Origin: Oceanospirillum sp048265165 | GTDB taxonomy: Bacteria > Pseudomonadota > Gammaproteobacteria > Pseudomonadales > Halomonadaceae | NCBI RefSeq assembly: GCF_048265165.1 | Contig: NZ_JBLXCD010000007.1 | Coordinates: forward strand, 1-64,000 | Reading direction: 5' to 3' | Length of the DNA stretch: 64,000 nt | The notes under the pieces: model-generated | The model's database searches: none | The model's input: only the letters and a program-made list of their open reading frames with translations | Told to the model about the DNA's origin: nothing | Shown: one piece after another, positions 19,405 through 29,400 of the stretch | Layout of the letters: each line of letters opens with the position of its first letter | Numbering within the stretch: the first letter of the stretch is position 1 | Made by a program: the position numbers and the translations under genes

Positions 19405-20112
19405 CTAAACCGCCAGATACTGTCGGATCAGTTCATCATTGAGATTGGCCATTTTGTCGCTGGCGACGACACGACCTTTTTCCATCAGACGAAACTCTTT
19501 GCCCACCCGGCGGGCAAAGCCCAGTTTCTGCTCCACCAGAATCACGGTTAGTCCCTCCTCTTCATTGAGCTTGAGGATCACATCACCGATCTGTTTAACG
19601 ATATTGGGCTGAATCCCTTCGTTGGGCTCATCCAGAATCAGCACCTTGGGTTCCAGCACCAATGCGCGGCCTATGGCCAGCTGCTGCTGTTGGCCTCCGG
19701 ACAGGTCGCCACCGCGGCGGTGCAGCATCTCTTTCAGCACCGGGAACAGTTCGAAGATCTTTTCCGGTATCTCCCCTGTGCTATCGCCGGTTCGGCTTTT
19801 ACGCACCGGCAGGCCGATACGCAGGTTCTCTTCCACGGTGAGCATGGGGAAAATATCCCGTCCCTGTGGTACATAACCGATGCCGCCGGGGGCACGGTTT
19901 TCAGCGCTTTGGGTGTGCAAGGGCTTGCCATCCAGCAGAATTTCGCCACTTGAGATCGGTAACAGTCCCATCAGGCATTTCAGCAGAGTGGTTTTGCCAA
20001 CACCGTTACGACCCATAATGCAGGTGCAGGAGCCAGCTTCGATATCCAGGTTCAGATCCCACAGAATCTGGGTTCCACCATAGAGCTGGTTAACGTTATT
20101 AATGGCGATCAT
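19405..20112 (-). CDS. urtE: Urea ABC transporter ATP-binding protein UrtE
   Basis: The protein has 235 residues and is a LivF-like ATPase. Walker A is GRNGVGKTT, the signature LSGGQQQQLAIG, and Walker B LILDEPNEGIQP. The NEGIQP sequence is characteristic of UrtE. It overlaps urtD by four bases (ATGA) and is the last of five urt genes. It powers high-affinity urea import with UrtD. Confidence 0.95.
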   Translation of the reverse strand: MIAINNVNQLYGGTQILWDLNLDIEAGSCTCIMGRNGVGKTTLLKCLMGLLPISSGEILLDGKPLHTQSAENRAPGGIGYVPQGRDIFPMLTVEENLRIGLPVRKSRTGDSTGEIPEKIFELFPVLKEMLHRRGGDLSGGQQQQLAIGRALVLEPKVLILDEPNEGIQPNIVKQIGDVILKLNEEEGLTVILVEQKLGFARRVGKEFRLMEKGRVVASDKMANLNDELIRQYLAV

Positions 20113-20954
20113 GCTTCTTCCCCCAGATAAACTTCGATCACATCTTTGTTGCTCTGTATCTGATCCATGGTGCCTTCGGCCAGTACCGACCCCTGATGCA
20201 GTACGGTGACGGTACGGGCGATACTGCGCACAAATTCCATATCATGCTCCACCACAATAACGGTGTGCTTACCCGCCAGAGACTGGAGCAGCTCCGCGGT
20301 TCGTTCGGTCTCTTCTGCGGTCATACCCGCGACAGGTTCGTCGATCAGCAGCAGACGGGGCTCAGCCATGAGCAGCATGCCGATCTCCAGCCACTGTTTC
20401 TGGCCGTGGGAGAGTGAACCGGCTGCCATAAAGCGCTGTTCTTTCAGGCCGATAATTCCCAACACATGATCGATACGGTCGATCTCGCTGGGGGTGAGCT
20501 TAGCCATCAGAACCGATAGGACGCGTTTGCTGGTCTTTAAAGACAGCTCAAGGTTGTCGAATACCGTATGGGCCTCAAACACCGTAGGCTTCTGAAACTT
20601 ACGTCCGATCCCCAGTTCTGCAATGGCCGGTTCCTGGTGTTCCAGCAGGTTGTGGTTCTGGCCAAAATAGACACTGCCTGAATCCGGTGTCGTTTTACCG
20701 GTAATGACATCCATCAGAGTGGTTTTCCCCGCTCCATTAGCGCCGATCAGGCAGCGTAGCTCGCCATCATTGATGTACAGGTTGAGATTATTCAGTGCTT
20801 TAAAGCCATCAAAACTCAGGTTGAGATCTTCCACATAGAGAATCATTTGATGGGAGACATCGATGTTTTTTTGACGTGGCATCAGGAAGGGCCAGACCTG
20901 ATCGCGCCGCATCAGCTCTTTGCCACTCTCTTTTAGTTGGGTCAGGTTGCTCAT
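20109..20954 (-). CDS. urtD: Urea ABC transporter ATP-binding protein UrtD
   Basis: The protein has 281 residues and is a LivG-like ATPase. Walker A is GANGAGKTT, the signature LSHGQKQWLEIG (the KQWLEIG form is typical of UrtD), and Walker B LLLIDEPVAGM. An N-terminal extension of about 30 residues precedes the ABC core. It overlaps urtC and urtE by four bases each, so expression of the three is translationally coupled. Confidence 0.95.
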   Translation of the reverse strand: MSNLTQLKESGKELMRRDQVWPFLMPRQKNIDVSHQMILYVEDLNLSFDGFKALNNLNLYINDGELRCLIGANGAGKTTLMDVITGKTTPDSGSVYFGQNHNLLEHQEPAIAELGIGRKFQKPTVFEAHTVFDNLELSLKTSKRVLSVLMAKLTPSEIDRIDHVLGIIGLKEQRFMAAGSLSHGQKQWLEIGMLLMAEPRLLLIDEPVAGMTAEETERTAELLQSLAGKHTVIVVEHDMEFVRSIARTVTVLHQGSVLAEGTMDQIQSNKDVIEVYLGEEA

Positions 20955-22144
20955 GGCTGAACCTCCTCAGGCTGATGGTTTGTATTAGACGCATGCTGTT
21001 TTGACGGTTGGTTGCTGCTTATGACACGTTGCTTAAATTGGTCATAAACACCCACCAGCCCTTTCGGCAGATACAGGGTAACCAGTACAAAGAGCGCACC
21101 GAGGGCAAACAGCCAGCCGTCCGGCATGATGGCGGTGAAGCGGGTTTTGGCGTAGTTCACCAGCAGGGCACCGATAATGGCACCGATCAGCGTGCCGCGA
21201 CCACCAACGGCAACCCAGATCACGATCTCGATGGAGTTGATGGGAGAGAACTCGCCGGGGTTGATAATGCCTACCTGAGGCACATACAGCGCCCCGGCAA
21301 TGGCTGCGATCACCGCCGAATAGACAAACAACCACACCTTATAGGTGTCGGTGCGATAACCCAGAAAGCGGGCACGAGCTTCTCCGTCCCGAATGGCAAC
21401 GACGACCTTACCGAGGCGGGATTTCATGATCCAGCTGCTGGTGATAAAAGTCAGGGCGAGAAGCACGGCGGTGGTGATAAACAGGCCGATGCGGGTGCTG
21501 TCCGCCTGCAGATCGAAACCCAGCAGATCTTTAAAGTCCGTCAGGCCGTTGTTACCGCCAAAACCCATCTCATTACGAAAGAATGCCAGCATCAGCGCAT
21601 AGGTTAGTGCCTGGGTCATGATGGAAAGGTAAACCCCGGTCACCCGTGAACGGAACGCGAGCCAACCAAAGATATAGGCCAGAACACCGGGCACCAGTAA
21701 CGTTATCAGCATGGCAAACCAGAACTGATCCATGCCCAGCCAGAACCAAGGTAGCTCTTGCCAGTCGAGAAACACCATAAAATCCGGCAGTTCTGGGTGA
21801 CCGTACACACCGCGGTCACCAATTTGGCGCATCAGGTACATACCCATGCCGTAGCCGCCTAGGGCGAAGAAAGCACCGTGCCCCAAACTCAGAATGCCGC
21901 AATAACCCCAGATTACATCCACCGCCAGAGCCAGCATGGCGTAACTGAGGTATTTACCCAGCAGTGTGATGCTGTAGGTGCTGACATGCAGCGCCGAGGA
22001 CTCTGGCAACAACAGGTTAGACGCGGAGGCCAGAGCTGTGACGACAAACAGAATGATGACAAAAGGAGCGACACGGCCACCAGGTTGCCCTCGGTCTTTA
22101 AATAGAGGATTAAACAGGGATTGCATCATCGTTGAGGTACTCAT
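20951..22144 (-). CDS. urtC: Urea ABC transporter permease UrtC
   Basis: The protein has 397 residues and is a LivM-like permease with about ten hydrophobic segments. It includes the branched-chain transporter permease loop around RDGEARARFLGY. It overlaps urtB and urtD by four bases each. It forms the membrane channel with UrtB. The C-terminus is a hydrophilic tail rich in Ser, Asn and Gln. Confidence 0.94.
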   Translation of the reverse strand: MSTSTMMQSLFNPLFKDRGQPGGRVAPFVIILFVVTALASASNLLLPESSALHVSTYSITLLGKYLSYAMLALAVDVIWGYCGILSLGHGAFFALGGYGMGMYLMRQIGDRGVYGHPELPDFMVFLDWQELPWFWLGMDQFWFAMLITLLVPGVLAYIFGWLAFRSRVTGVYLSIMTQALTYALMLAFFRNEMGFGGNNGLTDFKDLLGFDLQADSTRIGLFITTAVLLALTFITSSWIMKSRLGKVVVAIRDGEARARFLGYRTDTYKVWLFVYSAVIAAIAGALYVPQVGIINPGEFSPINSIEIVIWVAVGGRGTLIGAIIGALLVNYAKTRFTAIMPDGWLFALGALFVLVTLYLPKGLVGVYDQFKQRVISSNQPSKQHASNTNHQPEEVQP

Positions 22145-23766
22145 TCTGCAGCCCTCCCTTTTTGCGGGAAGAGGCCTTTAGGGCGCTTCTGAATAAAGAG
22201 GATGATAAAGACCAGAACCAGAATACTGGCCAGAACCGCACCGGTAACCGGCTCCAGGAACTTATTGGCGATACCCAGTGAGAAAGCCGCTACCAGGGTA
22301 CCGAGAAGATTGCCGACACCACCAAACACCACCACCATAAAAGAGTCGATGATGTAAGCCTGTCCTAGATTCGGACCGACATTGGTTAGTTGGCTGAGGG
22401 CTACACCGGCGATTCCGGCGATTCCGGAACCCAGACCAAAGGTCATAGCATCAACCCGGGCGGAACGAACGCCCATGGCCCGGGCCATATTGCGGTTCTG
22501 GGAAACCGCCCGCACATTCAGACCCAGATTGGTTTTTTTCAGAATCAGCTGTAGCAGAAAGAAAACGATCAGGGCGAAGGCCAGAATATAAAGCCGGTTC
22601 AGCGTCAGAGAGAGCACAGGGTTGATTTCCAGTGAGCCACTCATCCACTCCGGCGATGCTACCTGCCGATTCAGGGGGGAGAAGATGGTACGAACCAGTT
22701 GCTGTAAAATCAGACTGATACCAAAGGTTGCCAGCAGGGTTTCCAGTGGACGGCCATGGAGATGCCGAATAACGCCACGCTCAATTGCGATACCCATCAG
22801 GCCCGAAACTACGAAGGCGGCAGGAAGTGCAACCCATAGCGAGTACTCAATATGATTCGGCATCAGCAGCTGAACCACATAGGTGGTGTAAGCCCCCAGC
22901 ATAATCATCTCACCGTGGGCCATATTGATGACCCCCATCACACCGAAGGTGATAGCCAGACCGATCGCAGCCAGCAGTAGAACCGAGCCCAGGCTCAGGC
23001 CGAAAAACAGTTGATCGATAAAGGCGTAAAACTCGATTTTGTCTTCAATGCTCACCAGAGCTTTTGCCGCCGCTGCGCTGACACTTTTATGATAATCAAC
23101 GTGCTCCGGTGACATGGTGGCATAGCGGTTCAGCAGATTGCGGACATCATTTTCCAGACTACCTTCCAGAGTTTTGATGGCGTTCAGTTTATCCACAGCC
23201 TCAGGTGCACTGCTCAGCTTGTGGATCGCCAGCGCCAGATCCATCATCGCTTTAACACTTATGTTTTCTTCAACAAGGCGGCGCTCGCTGATCATGGAAA
23301 CTGTGTCGGCATCCAGGTCAGCCAACAGGCTGCGTACGGCACTTTCCCGCACAGAGGCCGAATCTGATGCCAGCTGCAAACGGGCAATCGCCCCTCTGAG
23401 GTAGCTGCGAAGTCTGTTGTTGACCCGAATCTTTTTGATGGCTCTTTTATTCAGCGCAGGAATCACCTCGCCATTGAGCATGCGGACAAATTGACTTTCT
23501 CCGTTCAGCTCATTAACAGCAATCACCTGTCGGTCTGCTTTAATGTAGTAGAGATCACCGCCGAGCATCGCCTGAAAAATCGGCAGCACGCGGTCGGAGC
23601 CTGTGGCTTCAAGTTGTTCCAGCACAGGGATCGCCTTGGTCAGGCTCTTTTCGGTCAGTTCAGCCAGCAAAGGCTTAACCGTGGCAGAGCTGGCCTGAGC
23701 GGATTGGGTCAGGCCAAAACTCAGACAGACGCTGAGCAAAGCACAAAGGGTGAGAAATCGTTTCAC
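22141..23766 (-). CDS. urtB: Urea ABC transporter permease UrtB with N-terminal periplasmic domain
   Basis: The C-terminal half (about 245-541) is a LivH-like permease with the motif GVINMAHGEMIMLGAYT and the conserved loop region around VRAVSQNRNMARAMG. The N-terminal 230 residues start with a signal peptide (cleavage near AQA-S) and form a helical, HEAT-like soluble region. Long UrtB proteins of this layout are known in proteobacteria, while cyanobacterial ones lack the extension. The role of the extension is unknown. It follows urtA after a 198-base gap with two hairpins. Confidence 0.93.
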   Translation of the reverse strand: MKRFLTLCALLSVCLSFGLTQSAQASSATVKPLLAELTEKSLTKAIPVLEQLEATGSDRVLPIFQAMLGGDLYYIKADRQVIAVNELNGESQFVRMLNGEVIPALNKRAIKKIRVNNRLRSYLRGAIARLQLASDSASVRESAVRSLLADLDADTVSMISERRLVEENISVKAMMDLALAIHKLSSAPEAVDKLNAIKTLEGSLENDVRNLLNRYATMSPEHVDYHKSVSAAAAKALVSIEDKIEFYAFIDQLFFGLSLGSVLLLAAIGLAITFGVMGVINMAHGEMIMLGAYTTYVVQLLMPNHIEYSLWVALPAAFVVSGLMGIAIERGVIRHLHGRPLETLLATFGISLILQQLVRTIFSPLNRQVASPEWMSGSLEINPVLSLTLNRLYILAFALIVFFLLQLILKKTNLGLNVRAVSQNRNMARAMGVRSARVDAMTFGLGSGIAGIAGVALSQLTNVGPNLGQAYIIDSFMVVVFGGVGNLLGTLVAAFSLGIANKFLEPVTGAVLASILVLVFIILFIQKRPKGLFPQKGRAAE

Positions 23767-23886
23767 AACAGGACTCCAGAAAAACGGCGGTCACTTTTCC
23801 TTATTGCCTTAGGTTTTCCTGCTGGTTCATCGGTGTTCGGGAAACGATGAAGGGTAGAGGAAAGGCTGAAAAATGACCGCGAAAAG

Positions 23887-23919
23887 CCTGAAATCCTTGT
23901 GAAGAGCAAGGATCTCAGG
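23887..23919 (-). repeat. Hairpin downstream of urtA, 1
   Basis: On the minus strand a 13-bp stem, with one G-U pair in RNA, and a 7-nt loop lies 46 bases past the urtA stop. There is no T-run. It may stabilise the urtA mRNA end or attenuate read-through into urtB. Confidence 0.6.
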
Positions 23920-23931
23920 AGCTACCGCAGC

Positions 23932-23950
23932 ACTGCTCCTAAGGAGCAGT
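23932..23950 (-). repeat. Hairpin downstream of urtA, 2
   Basis: ACTGCTCCT and AGGAGCAGT are separated by one base, a 9-bp arm palindrome 15 bases past the urtA stop. It lies next to hairpin 1. Together they resemble the 3'-stabilising structures found after genes for abundant binding proteins. Confidence 0.6.
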
Positions 23951-23964
23951 CAGTGAGGAGAGGG

Positions 23965-25251
23965 TTAGTAGTTCTGACCGGAGCAGGTACGGGTCACAAC
24001 GTTGTAGTTGCCGCAGGAGATCGGTGCCGTCCAGTCCGAGATCAGATCTTTGGAACCCGGCAGGAAGTCAGACCAAGCGTCACCAGGTACAACCCCTTCG
24101 GTCTCCCAAACGACTTCAAACTGGCCGTTATCCTGAATTTCACCGATCAGAACCGGTTTGCTCAGGTGGTGGTTTTTGTTCATCTTGGCAGTACCACCGG
24201 TCAGGTTAGCTGTTGTCTGGCCGATCATCGCCTGCTCGACAGAATCAACATCTGTGGTGCCTGCTTTCTGTACTGCCTGAGTCCACATTTTGAAGCCAAT
24301 ATAGGTCGCTTCCATCGGATCATTGGTGACTCGTTTGTTATCACCGATAAAGGCTTTCCATTTTTTAATAAAGGCTTCGTTCGCTTCGGTATCCACGCTT
24401 TGGAAATAGTTCCAGGCGGCCAGGTGGCCAACAAGCGGTTTGGTATCGATACCGGAAAGCTCTTCTTCACCGACGGAGAAGGCGACAACCGGGATATCTT
24501 CAGAGGAGATGCCCTGGTTGCCCAGTTCTTTGTAGAAAGGCACGTTGGCATCGCCGTTGATGGTGGAAACCACCGCGGTCTTTTTACCCATGCTGCCGAA
24601 CTTGCTGATATCGGAAACAATGGACTGCCAGTCGGAGTGACCAAAAGGTGTGTAGTTCACCATAATGTCTTTTTCGGCCACACCTTTAGATTTCAGGTAG
24701 GCTTCCAGGATTTTGTTGGTGGTACGGGGATAAACATAGTCGGTACCCGCCAGTACCCAGCGTTCCACTTCCAGCTCATCCATCAGATAGTCCACCGCTG
24801 GAATCGCCTGTTGGTTTGGCGCCGCGCCGGTGTAGAAAACGTTTTTGGAAGATTCTTCGCCTTCATACTGAACCGGATAGAACATCAGGCCGTTCAGTTC
24901 TTCAAGAACCGGCAGAGCGGATTTACGGGAAACAGAGGTCCAGCTGCCGAAGATTACATCAACCTTCTCTTTGGTCAGCAGCTCACGGGCTTTTTCAGCA
25001 AACAGCGGCCAATTAGATGCCGGGTCAACCACGACGGCTTCCAGTTGTTTACCCAGTAGACCACCTTTTTTGTTTTGCTCTTCCACCATCATCAGAACGG
25101 TGTCTTTCAGTGTGGTTTCACTGATTGCCATCGTACCGGACAAAGAGTGCAGAACACCCACCTTAATGGTATCTGCTGCCAGTGCACCAAAACTCACCAG
25201 ACTGGTTCCCATTGCCAGAGCAACACCTGCAACCATAGTTTTCATTTTCAT
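23965..25251 (-). CDS. urtA: Urea ABC transporter substrate-binding protein UrtA
   Basis: UrtA is a periplasmic, Leu/Ile/Val-binding-protein-like receptor for urea. From ATG 25251 it has 428 residues with a classic signal peptide (MKMKTMVAGVALAM..., cleavage after ALA-A at about residue 26). The motif VGVLHSLSGTMAISE follows the signal. The start is preceded by GGGAAGG at good spacing; the longer frame to 25275 is not needed. It heads the urtABCDE operon directly downstream of the two-component regulator genes. Confidence 0.95.
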   Translation of the reverse strand: MKMKTMVAGVALAMGTSLVSFGALAADTIKVGVLHSLSGTMAISETTLKDTVLMMVEEQNKKGGLLGKQLEAVVVDPASNWPLFAEKARELLTKEKVDVIFGSWTSVSRKSALPVLEELNGLMFYPVQYEGEESSKNVFYTGAAPNQQAIPAVDYLMDELEVERWVLAGTDYVYPRTTNKILEAYLKSKGVAEKDIMVNYTPFGHSDWQSIVSDISKFGSMGKKTAVVSTINGDANVPFYKELGNQGISSEDIPVVAFSVGEEELSGIDTKPLVGHLAAWNYFQSVDTEANEAFIKKWKAFIGDNKRVTNDPMEATYIGFKMWTQAVQKAGTTDVDSVEQAMIGQTTANLTGGTAKMNKNHHLSKPVLIGEIQDNGQFEVVWETEGVVPGDAWSDFLPGSKDLISDWTAPISCGNYNVVTRTCSGQNY

Positions 25252-25407
25252 GCTGTACCTTCCCGTGCCAATCAAAATGTTGGGATGCTTAAAAGCATCT
25301 TCTGAAGTTGATTCGATTATTGGCTAAGGCACACAGATGCGGTATGGGGAGGATGACGCACCGGGGTACGTCATTTGACGTAGTTGGCTTAAAGTGCCTC
25401 ATCGGGG

Positions 25408-25456
25408 ACATTAATGTACCTATGCGCCCTTAATGTGCACTTATAGGAACATTAAG
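25408..25456. promoter_or_regulatory. Clustered ACATTAA motifs upstream of urtA
   Basis: Three copies of an ACATTAA core occur within 49 bases: the palindrome ACATTAATGT at 25408-25417, CTTAATGT at 25429-25436, and its inverse ACATTAAG at 25449-25456. They lie between the response regulator stop and urtA. They are candidate binding sites for the LuxR-type response regulator encoded next door. Confidence 0.45.
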
Positions 25457-25467
25457 CAGTTAAGTAT

Positions 25468-26409
25468 TCAGCCCTCGGCGTGTGTCAGCTCTTTCAGTGC
25501 TACAGCGGCGGCTGAGGTTCGGTTTTCCACACCCAGTTTGGGGAAGATCTGCTCAAGGTGTTTGTTGACGGTTCTGGGACTCATCTCCAGAATTTCGCCG
25601 ATATCGCGGTTGGTTTTGCCATTGGCGATCCAATAGAGCACTTCCGATTCCCGCTCTGTCAGCTGTAAGGCCTGTTTGAGCAGAGCAGCTCCGGTGGGGC
25701 GCTCACCGTCCAGTAGCTTGAGCAGGATATCGCCGTTGCTCTGATGGCTGACAAGGCGCACGGTCAGCTTGTAATCCAGATCGGTCAGGCGTAACTGATG
25801 ATCCGGTTCCGGCTGATGGTTGAGCCAGTGATTAACCTGGGGTGTGAAGTGCTGCTGCAGCCAATGTTCATCGGCACGGGCTTTGGCCAAAAGGCCGTAA
25901 GACTGCGGTGTAGCCCACTGAATGGTGCCGCTTTTATTGACTGTCATCAGGTGCTGACCGGTGCTGTCCAGAGCGGACTGTGCGCTATTGGTCAGTCGGG
26001 CATTGGTCAGATGCACCTTCATCCGAGCGAGCAATTCATGGGGGTTGATCGGTTTCACCAGATAATCTACCCCTCCGGCTTCCAGCCCGCGTACGACATC
26101 ATCGGTGTCGTTCAGGCCTGTCATAAAGATCACGGGAATAGCAGCCAGCTCTGGGTCTGTTTTGATCTGTCGGCAGGCTTCAAAGCCGTCCATGTGCGGC
26201 ATGATGGCATCCATCAGAATCATATCCGGCTTCATCTTGCGGGCGATATTCAGCGCCTGACGACCCTCCAGAGCTACCAGTACATCCATGCCCGCATCTT
26301 CCAGTGCATCATTGATCAGGCTGAGGGCATCCGGCGAATCATCCACTACTAAGATGATATCACTGCGGCTTATGACGGATGATTCCTTTTGCAGGACCGG
26401 GAGAGTCAT
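25468..26409 (-). CDS. Response regulator, receiver plus LuxR-type DNA-binding domain
   Basis: The protein has 313 residues. The receiver domain (about 17-132) has the acidic pair VVDDS, phospho-acceptor Asp67 in ILMDAIMP, the Thr in IFMTG, and Lys in YLVKP. A linker of about 110 residues looks like a weak PAS-type fold. A GerE/LuxR helix-turn-helix occupies about 245-305 (LTERESEVLYWIANGKTN, MSPRTVNKHL). It overlaps the upstream hybrid kinase gene by four bases, so the two are coupled. The position directly before urtA suggests control of urea uptake; this is inferred from context. Confidence 0.93.
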   Translation of the reverse strand: MTLPVLQKESSVISRSDIILVVDDSPDALSLINDALEDAGMDVLVALEGRQALNIARKMKPDMILMDAIMPHMDGFEACRQIKTDPELAAIPVIFMTGLNDTDDVVRGLEAGGVDYLVKPINPHELLARMKVHLTNARLTNSAQSALDSTGQHLMTVNKSGTIQWATPQSYGLLAKARADEHWLQQHFTPQVNHWLNHQPEPDHQLRLTDLDYKLTVRLVSHQSNGDILLKLLDGERPTGAALLKQALQLTERESEVLYWIANGKTNRDIGEILEMSPRTVNKHLEQIFPKLGVENRTSAAAVALKELTHAEG

Positions 26410-29400
26410 TGTTGAAGCTCCTTGTTATTGTTGTTGCTGTTGGGGGATTCCGGTCCACTCAGATCCTGGGTCAGTTTTGTCGCCAAGTCCGGAAAGCGGA
26501 AGCTATCCGCCAGCTGTTTGTAGTTGTCGTATTGGCTGGCGCTGATTTCACTGCGGAGTTGTTCCAAACACCGTTGAACGCCTTTTTTATAGCCCATCTC
26601 GGCAAAGGCTTTTAGTTCATGCAGTAGCGGATGATCACATAGAGGATTGCTCCCGGATTCGTCAGCAGCTGGCGGGACGGGCTGCGGTTGTTCAGATTTT
26701 TCTTGTGCCCCCTGTTCAGATTTTTTTAATTCTGGGCTCTGAATTTGAGCGTCTTCCGCCTGATAAACCCATTCCAGATCCAGCTGTTCACCGAGGCGTT
26801 TCAGCAGGACGCTGTTGCTGACGGGTTTCACCAGATAGTCGTTAAAGGCGGCTTTGTATTCCGGGCTGCGGTTATGTTCCTGAGCATCTGCCGACAGCAT
26901 GACAATGGGCGATTGAATATTTTTCTGGCGCAACCGAGCGGCTAATTCCAGACCATTTATACCAGGCATGGAGATATCCAGCAGAAACAGGTCTGGGGTT
27001 CGGTTGCCGGGCAACTCTTCCAGAATACGCAGGCAGTTTTCACCATCATGGGCTTCAAGGATGATAAAGCCCAAGGGCTGCAGAAGATCTGACAGTAGCC
27101 CCCGTAAGACCGGGTCATCATCGACAATACAGAGGGTGCGCTGGTATCCGTCGTAGCCGATCAGTTGACGGTTATCCTGAACCGGTTCCGACCCTGAAAG
27201 GCTTTGCTCACTGATCCAAGGCAGCATCAGTGAAACCCGAAAACAGCTGCCTTTACCCGGTTCGCTCTTATGCTGCAGGTCGCCACCCATGATATCGGTG
27301 AGCAGACGAACGATAGTCAAGCCAAGTCCGGTTCCCGGTAGCTGAGCGGTATCGTAATTTCTGACCCGTTCGAAGGGATCAAATATCCGGCTCAGGTCCG
27401 ATTCTGAGATGCCGGGCCCTGTGTCTTCAATGGAGAACTCCGCCACCTGATTCCGGTATCGGACCTCGAATACCACCTGACCACTCTGGGTATATTTCAC
27501 CGCATTGGAGAGCAGGTTGATCAGAATCTGACGCAGGCGTTTTTCATCGGTAGAGACCCACTGGGGGAGCGGCCCCTGTATCCGGCAGTGAAAGCGGATG
27601 TTTTTCTGACTGGCCTGCATCTCAAACATGGCAGTGAGCTGGTCAATCAGTTGGGGCAGGTTCACCCGTCCCTTAAACAGATCCAGACGACCCGCTTCAA
27701 TGCGGGATATATCCAGCAGTCCCTCAATCAGGTCGGTCAGGTATTGCCCGCTTCGCTGAATAATTGTTAGTCCGTTCTGGTGGCTTGCGGGAGTATTCGG
27801 TTTATCCGACAGAAGTTGGGCGTAACCCATAACCGACTGCAGCGGCGTTCTCAATTCATGGCTGATACCGGTCAGATAACGGCTTTTAGCGTCGTTGGCC
27901 CGCTCAGCCAGCTCTTTGGCCTGTTGCAGAGCCAGATCGGTTTCTTTGTGCGCGTCGATCTCCCGGGTAAGTTTCCGGGTCTGACGGTTAGATTCTTTCT
28001 GAGCAACCACCCGGCTTTCATGGGCCAGCAGGAAAAGCCAGGAGATAACCCCAGATGCGATCAGCAGGGTAAAGAAAAGTGTCCAGATTGTCTGGGTTAA
28101 CAGCAGTGTTTCACCCAGTGTCTTAGGTGTCATCTGGCGATAAATAACAGCCAGCAAGGCTGCATTCATCAGGTTAACAGTCAATAGGATACCGACAAAA
28201 CGCCCGAGTCGTGAGTTAATCTGCCGAACCAGTTTGCGGGGCAAAAACAGGGATAAAAAGTGAATCGCCTGTCGGGAAACCCTGGCGTGGGGTTTACAGC
28301 TGTCCATACAGCGCACATCCAAGGTGCAGCACAGGGAGCAGATCGGCAGGGCATAAGCGGGACAGTAACTCATATCTTCGTTTTCAAAATGGTTCTCGCA
28401 GACACCACACTGAAGCAGAGTGTGCCCATGAGGTTTACCGGCAGATGTTGTGTTGTCTGAGGGCGTTAGCATGAGTTCCGGTGATGTGCGGGCCAGATAG
28501 TACTTACCTCTGGTGATAAAGGCGATCAGAGGCGCAGAGATAAAGCAGGTCAGCAGGGTAATAAAGTGGCTCAGGCTCTGGCTAATGTCACCAAAAAAGC
28601 CAAGATAGCAGAGGATACCTGACAGCGTTGCCAGCATCATGGACCCGACGCCAACGGGATTGATATCGTAGAGATGGGCCCGTTTAAACTCTACATAGGA
28701 AGGGCTTAATCCAAGGGGCTTGTTGATCAGAAGATCGGCGGATAGGGAGCCCAGCCAAGCTACTGCTACAATAGCAAAAATGCCAAGAATCGCTTCCAGG
28801 GCCTGATAGATGCCCAGCTCCATCAGCAGTAGTGCGATGGTGACATTGAACACCAGCCAGACCACGCGACCGGGGTGTGAATGAGTCAGGCGGGAGAAGA
28901 AATTCGACCAGGCGATGGAGCCCGCATAGGCATTGGTGACGTTGATTTTCATCTGGGAGATGATCACCATTAGTGCCGCCAGCACTAATGACAAACCGTC
29001 GGAGTGGGTCAGGTAGTAAAAGACTTTCTGGTACATATAGGTCGGGTCGGTTGCCTGCTCAAAGCTGACCCCCCGGGTAATGGCGAGATAGGCGAGAAAG
29101 GAGCCCAGCAGCATCTTGATCACGCCGGTAAACACCCAGCCGGGACCTGCCATAATCAGCCAGAACCACCAGCGCTTTCGGTTTTCCCGTGTTTTCTCCG
29201 GCATAAACCTCAGGTAATCCACCTGTTCGCCAATCTGGGCTGCCATGGCAAAAAATACAGAGGCGGCAGCACCAAACATCAGAATATTGAATTCATCCAG
29301 AGGTGGTGCTGATGAAGGGTTATGCAGTTTGGCACTCTCACCGGCATAACTCATCCAGCCGGGCACGGCTCCTGATTCAAAGAGAACCACAACGACCAAA

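Noticed and set aside
23899..25059. 386-residue plus-strand open frame over urtA
   Set aside because: It is antisense to urtA, which has a signal peptide, a good ribosome-binding site and family motifs. The plus frame shows none of these.
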